Below are positions 61,446-64,000 of a stretch of 64,000 bases of DNA, in pieces; position 1 is the first letter of the stretch, and every line of letters begins with the position of its first letter. The DNA lies in NCBI RefSeq assembly GCF_902459645.1, contig NZ_CABPSK010000002.1:682001-746000 (forward strand), given 5' to 3'. The position numbers were made by a program, and so were the translations under genes. This stretch comes from Pandoraea pneumonica. Lineage in GTDB: Bacteria; Pseudomonadota; Gammaproteobacteria; Burkholderiales; Burkholderiaceae. The notes below the pieces were generated by a model, which was not told the origin of the DNA, ran no database searches, and was given only the letters and a program-made list of their open reading frames with translations.

Positions 61446-62788
61446 GATTTGCCTCCGGTAACGGGCGGACGGTGAGAAGAAGGTAGGGTTGCAGCATTGC
61501 CTTGCCACGGACTCGCGACCGAGCCCCGTGGCGCGCCGGGTTTCTGGGCATACCAGCCCGGATCGCGATAACTGTCGCGCGGCAGGTCGCGCCGCACTTT
61601 CACGGTGGTGAACATGCCGCCCATTTCGATCGGTCCATACGGGCCGGTGCCGGTCATCATCGGCAGCGTGTTCTCGGGGAGTGGCATTTCCATGCCGTTC
61701 ATCGACCCTCCGGTTTCCCCCATCGCCATATAGTCGGGAATGATGCGCGCAATTTTGCCCGCAATCTCGCGCTGATTCACGCCGAGCATCGTGGGCACCT
61801 CGTGGCCCATGGGGTTCATCGTATGGTGCGATTTGTGGCAGTGGAAAGCCCAGTCGCCAAGCTCGGTAGCGTCGAACTCGATGGCGCGCATCTGGCCCAC
61901 GGCGACATCCGTCGTCACTTCCGGCCACTGTGCCGAGGGCGGCACCCATCCGCCATCGGTGCCCGTCACCTTGAACTCGTGTCCGTGCAGATGGATGGGG
62001 TGATTGGTCATCGTGAGATTGCCCACACGTATGCGTACCCGGTCGCCCTGGCGCGCCACCATCGGATCGATGCCCGGAAATGCGCGACTGTTCCATGTCC
62101 ACAGATTGAAGTCCGTCATCTCGTTCACGCGCGGCGTGCGGGTGCCCGGATCGATGGCATACGCGTTGATGAGGAACACGTAATCGCGATCGACGGGCAT
62201 CGCCGCCGGATCTTTCGGATGCGTGACCCAGAAACCCATCAGGCCCATCGCCATCTGCATCATCTCGTCGGCATGCGGGTGGTACATGAACGTGCCCGCC
62301 CGCTTCGCTTCGAACTCGTAGACGTACGTTTGGCCGGGCGCAATGGCACGCTGGTTGAGCCCGGCGACGCCGTCCATCCCATTGGGCAGACGCTGGCCGT
62401 GCCAGTGCACGCTCGTCGCCTCGGGCAGGCGGTTCGTGACGTACAGGCGCACACGATCGCCTTCCACGACTTCGATGGTCGGTCCCGGACTCTGGCCGTT
62501 GTAACCCCACAGGTTCGCTTGCATGCCGGGGGCAATCTCGCGCACGACGGGTTCGGCAATCAGGTGGAACTCTTTGACGCCGTTGCGCATGCGCCATGGC
62601 AGCGTCCAGCCGTTGAGCGTCACGACAGGGCGATACGGACGCCCGGTGGGCGGGCTGTGCGGAGACGCCGTACTGGCGTCGCTGCGTGTGGCCGCCTCGG
62701 GCAAGGCGGCAAGGCTGGTGCGCTCGACCGCGGCCGCGCCCATCACGGCGAGGCTGGCATCACGCAGGAATCGTCGGCGCGACGTCAT
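61442..62788 (-). CDS. multicopper oxidase (CopA/CueO-like)
   Basis: The 448-residue periplasmic oxidase carries a TAT signal (SRRRFLRDASLAVMG). All four copper-binding clusters are present: SVHWHGQRLP, FMYHPHADEM, NHPIHLHGHEF and FHCHKSHHTMNPM. The residue after the last cluster suggests a type-1 site with a methionine ligand. It oxidises Cu(I) to the less toxic Cu(II). It overlaps the genes on both sides by four bases, so it is in a tight operon with the TolC-type and cupredoxin proteins. Confidence 0.93.
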   Translation of the reverse strand: MTSRRRFLRDASLAVMGAAAVERTSLAALPEAATRSDASTASPHSPPTGRPYRPVVTLNGWTLPWRMRNGVKEFHLIAEPVVREIAPGMQANLWGYNGQSPGPTIEVVEGDRVRLYVTNRLPEATSVHWHGQRLPNGMDGVAGLNQRAIAPGQTYVYEFEAKRAGTFMYHPHADEMMQMAMGLMGFWVTHPKDPAAMPVDRDYVFLINAYAIDPGTRTPRVNEMTDFNLWTWNSRAFPGIDPMVARQGDRVRIRVGNLTMTNHPIHLHGHEFKVTGTDGGWVPPSAQWPEVTTDVAVGQMRAIEFDATELGDWAFHCHKSHHTMNPMGHEVPTMLGVNQREIAGKIARIIPDYMAMGETGGSMNGMEMPLPENTLPMMTGTGPYGPIEMGGMFTTVKVRRDLPRDSYRDPGWYAQKPGAPRGSVASPWQGNAATLPSSHRPPVTGGKS

Positions 62789-64000
62789 GCGCCACCTCCA
62801 TGGGAATGTGTTGAAGATGAGGAAGGCGAGGGCGCAGCGTTTTGCGCCCCGTTTTGTGCCCCGGTCTGCGCCGCGGGTGCTGCGTCATGCTGTGCCGCTG
62901 TGGGCGCTGTGGGCGCTGTGGCGGCTGTGGGCGCAGCAGGCGTCGAAGGCGTCGCAGGCATCGCTGGTGAGTCGGCATGCGCGTCGCCGCCGCCGAGGCT
63001 TTCCCTGAACGCGGCATCCGCTAGCCAGAAGTCCGACGTCGCATCGATGTAGGCCAGCACGGTGTCGCGTTGCTCGCGGGCGTCGGTGAGCAGATCGAAC
63101 ACGCTCGCGAGCATGCCGTTGTAGCGCAGCAGCAGTTCGTCCGAGACGCGTTGGCGCAGCGGCAGAACGGTAGTGCGGTAGTGCTCGGCGATGTCCCACG
63201 CAGCGAGCGCCTGGGCGCGACGGGTGCGCACATCGGCGCGCGCTGCGACGGCGGTGTCGGCCAATCGATCGACCCGCTGCCGATAGCGCGCTTCGGCACC
63301 GGCCACGCGTGCGCTGCCCCAATCGAAGAGCGGCACTTCCAGCGAAATTTCATAGCCCCGCTCATTGGGTGACCCCGTCGCGCTGTTGTCGCGATAGGAC
63401 GTGTCGAGCACATTGATGAAGCGCGTCGCCTGCGTGAGACCGAGGTCGCTGGCCGTCGCGTCGAGCGCTGCGCGCGCCTCGCGAATATCCGGGCGCTCGC
63501 GCATCGCTTGAGCTTCGGCATCGGGCCACGCCGGACGCACGCGCGGCAACGCGGGCAGACGCGACGGCAACGTGAACGCGAGTTGTTGACCCCATAACCC
63601 CATCTGCCGAGCGAGGTGCTCGCGCGCCGTGTTGGCTTGCTCTCTCGCACGTGCCAATCGTGCCGCGGTATCGGCGTAGACCAGATTCTCTTGCGTTCGG
63701 CGCATCGCACTGAAGTTGCCCGCACGCGCCATGCCGTCGGCCAGTTCGCTGGCGGCCTGTGTGGCGACGCTCGTTTGCTCGAGAATCTCCACGCGCTCTT
63801 GTGCGGCGACGGCATCGATCCATGCCCGTCGGGTGAGCGTGGCTTGTTCGACGATGGCTTGGGTGACCTGCGCTTGCACCTGCGCGAAACGCCGCGCCTC
63901 GATGCGCGAGGCGAGCGGCATCGTCAGCACGCGAACGAAGTCGATGCCCCACGTGCGCTCGATGGCGATGTCACCACCACCTTGCACGCGCTGGAAGGCA
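62785..64000 (-). CDS. TolC family outer-membrane efflux protein, C-terminal part (gene continues beyond window)
   Basis: At least 405 residues of a TolC/CusC-type outer-membrane factor are present; the frame stays open to the right edge (reading AFQRVQGGGDIAIERTWGIDFVRVL), so the N-terminus lies outside. Long coiled-coil helices rich in Ala, Arg, Gln and Glu are visible (RRFAQVQAQVTQAIVEQATL, ARLARAREQANTAREHLARQ), and RPDIREARAALDA is the family repeat signature. The C-terminus has an Ala/Thr/Pro repeat (APTAATAPTAPTAAQ) and a His-containing end. It begins the visible part of a copper operon; a Cus-type RND pump may lie to the right. Confidence 0.88.
   Translation of the reverse strand, partial: AFQRVQGGGDIAIERTWGIDFVRVLTMPLASRIEARRFAQVQAQVTQAIVEQATLTRRAWIDAVAAQERVEILEQTSVATQAASELADGMARAGNFSAMRRTQENLVYADTAARLARAREQANTAREHLARQMGLWGQQLAFTLPSRLPALPRVRPAWPDAEAQAMRERPDIREARAALDATASDLGLTQATRFINVLDTSYRDNSATGSPNERGYEISLEVPLFDWGSARVAGAEARYRQRVDRLADTAVAARADVRTRRAQALAAWDIAEHYRTTVLPLRQRVSDELLLRYNGMLASVFDLLTDAREQRDTVLAYIDATSDFWLADAAFRESLGGGDAHADSPAMPATPSTPAAPTAATAPTAPTAAQHDAAPAAQTGAQNGAQNAAPSPSSSSTHSHGGGA

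Noticed and set aside
61502-63052. 516-codon plus-strand frame opposite the multicopper oxidase
   Set aside because: Antisense shadow of a gene with all four copper-binding clusters.

Overview
The window looks like chromosomal DNA of a Burkholderiales bacterium, most likely Burkholderiaceae; a Pandoraea-like genus is my best guess, but that is an inference from gene content. The support is high GC with strong codon bias, two Burkholderia-type trimeric porins, the long-form argininosuccinate synthase, DUF72/DUF1653/DUF4239/DUF6726 family genes, and a dense set of LysR, AraC, GntR and MarR regulators. I see no prophage, insertion sequence, CRISPR array or rRNA. There is one tRNA (Val-GAC).

Layout. 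1-134 is the tail of a histone deacetylase/acetylpolyamine aminohydrolase family gene. 396-3470 holds a porin, an AraC regulator and an HSL-type esterase; 3523-4152 is a PaiB-like flavoprotein. 4309-12189 is one tightly packed operon: a C45-type autoproteolytic hydrolase, an alpha/beta hydrolase, a complete Dpp/Opp-type ABC importer with its two ATPases fused, and an embedded GntR regulator. Two nested palindromes sit upstream of it. 12295-17530 holds a second porin and an Fbp/Afu-type ABC importer with a fused double permease, divergent from a TctD/TctE-like two-component system (17685-19822). 19954-24517 holds a cysteine desulfurase, a LysR/SDR pair and a catalase.

The region 24614-27478 is the most interesting. 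A lower-GC two-gene islet encodes a PD-(D/E)XK nuclease and an unrecognised partner. Next to it is a fluoride riboswitch whose expression platform controls a 44-codon ORF, which overlaps the start of a CLC-type (probably fluoride-exporting) antiporter by ATGA. 28651-30735 is a UvrD-like helicase behind a LexA-like box. Near 33010-33070, on the minus strand, lies a candidate small RNA with two anti-Shine-Dalgarno CTCCTCC motifs and an intrinsic terminator.

The middle (33241-47129) holds housekeeping and accessory genes: a secreted lipase, an HdeD-like membrane protein fused to a permuted NlpC/P60-like domain, argG, several LysR regulons, a GST/PNPOx-like pair, tRNA-Val, an NYN/OST-HTH protein, and a flavin monooxygenase controlled by a divergent MarR gene with twin operators. 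47268-51638 holds a TAT-exported phosphoesterase, a LysR gene, an FrnE-like thiol oxidoreductase and a NAD(P)-binding protein. 51748-54397 is an alkylation-repair operon (ada, a 2OG-Fe(II) oxygenase gene and alkB joined by ATGA overlaps) preceded by an Ada-box-like site. 54505-58190 pairs copCD with a divergent COG0523 GTPase/QueD-like operon behind two palindromes that look like metal-responsive (Zur-type) operators. 58310-60881 has pirin, PhzF and YigZ family genes. 60933-64000 is the 3' end of a copper-resistance/efflux operon (TolC-type protein, multicopper oxidase, cupredoxin).

Limits: all assignments come from reading motifs and context by eye. No database search, structure prediction or statistics were run.
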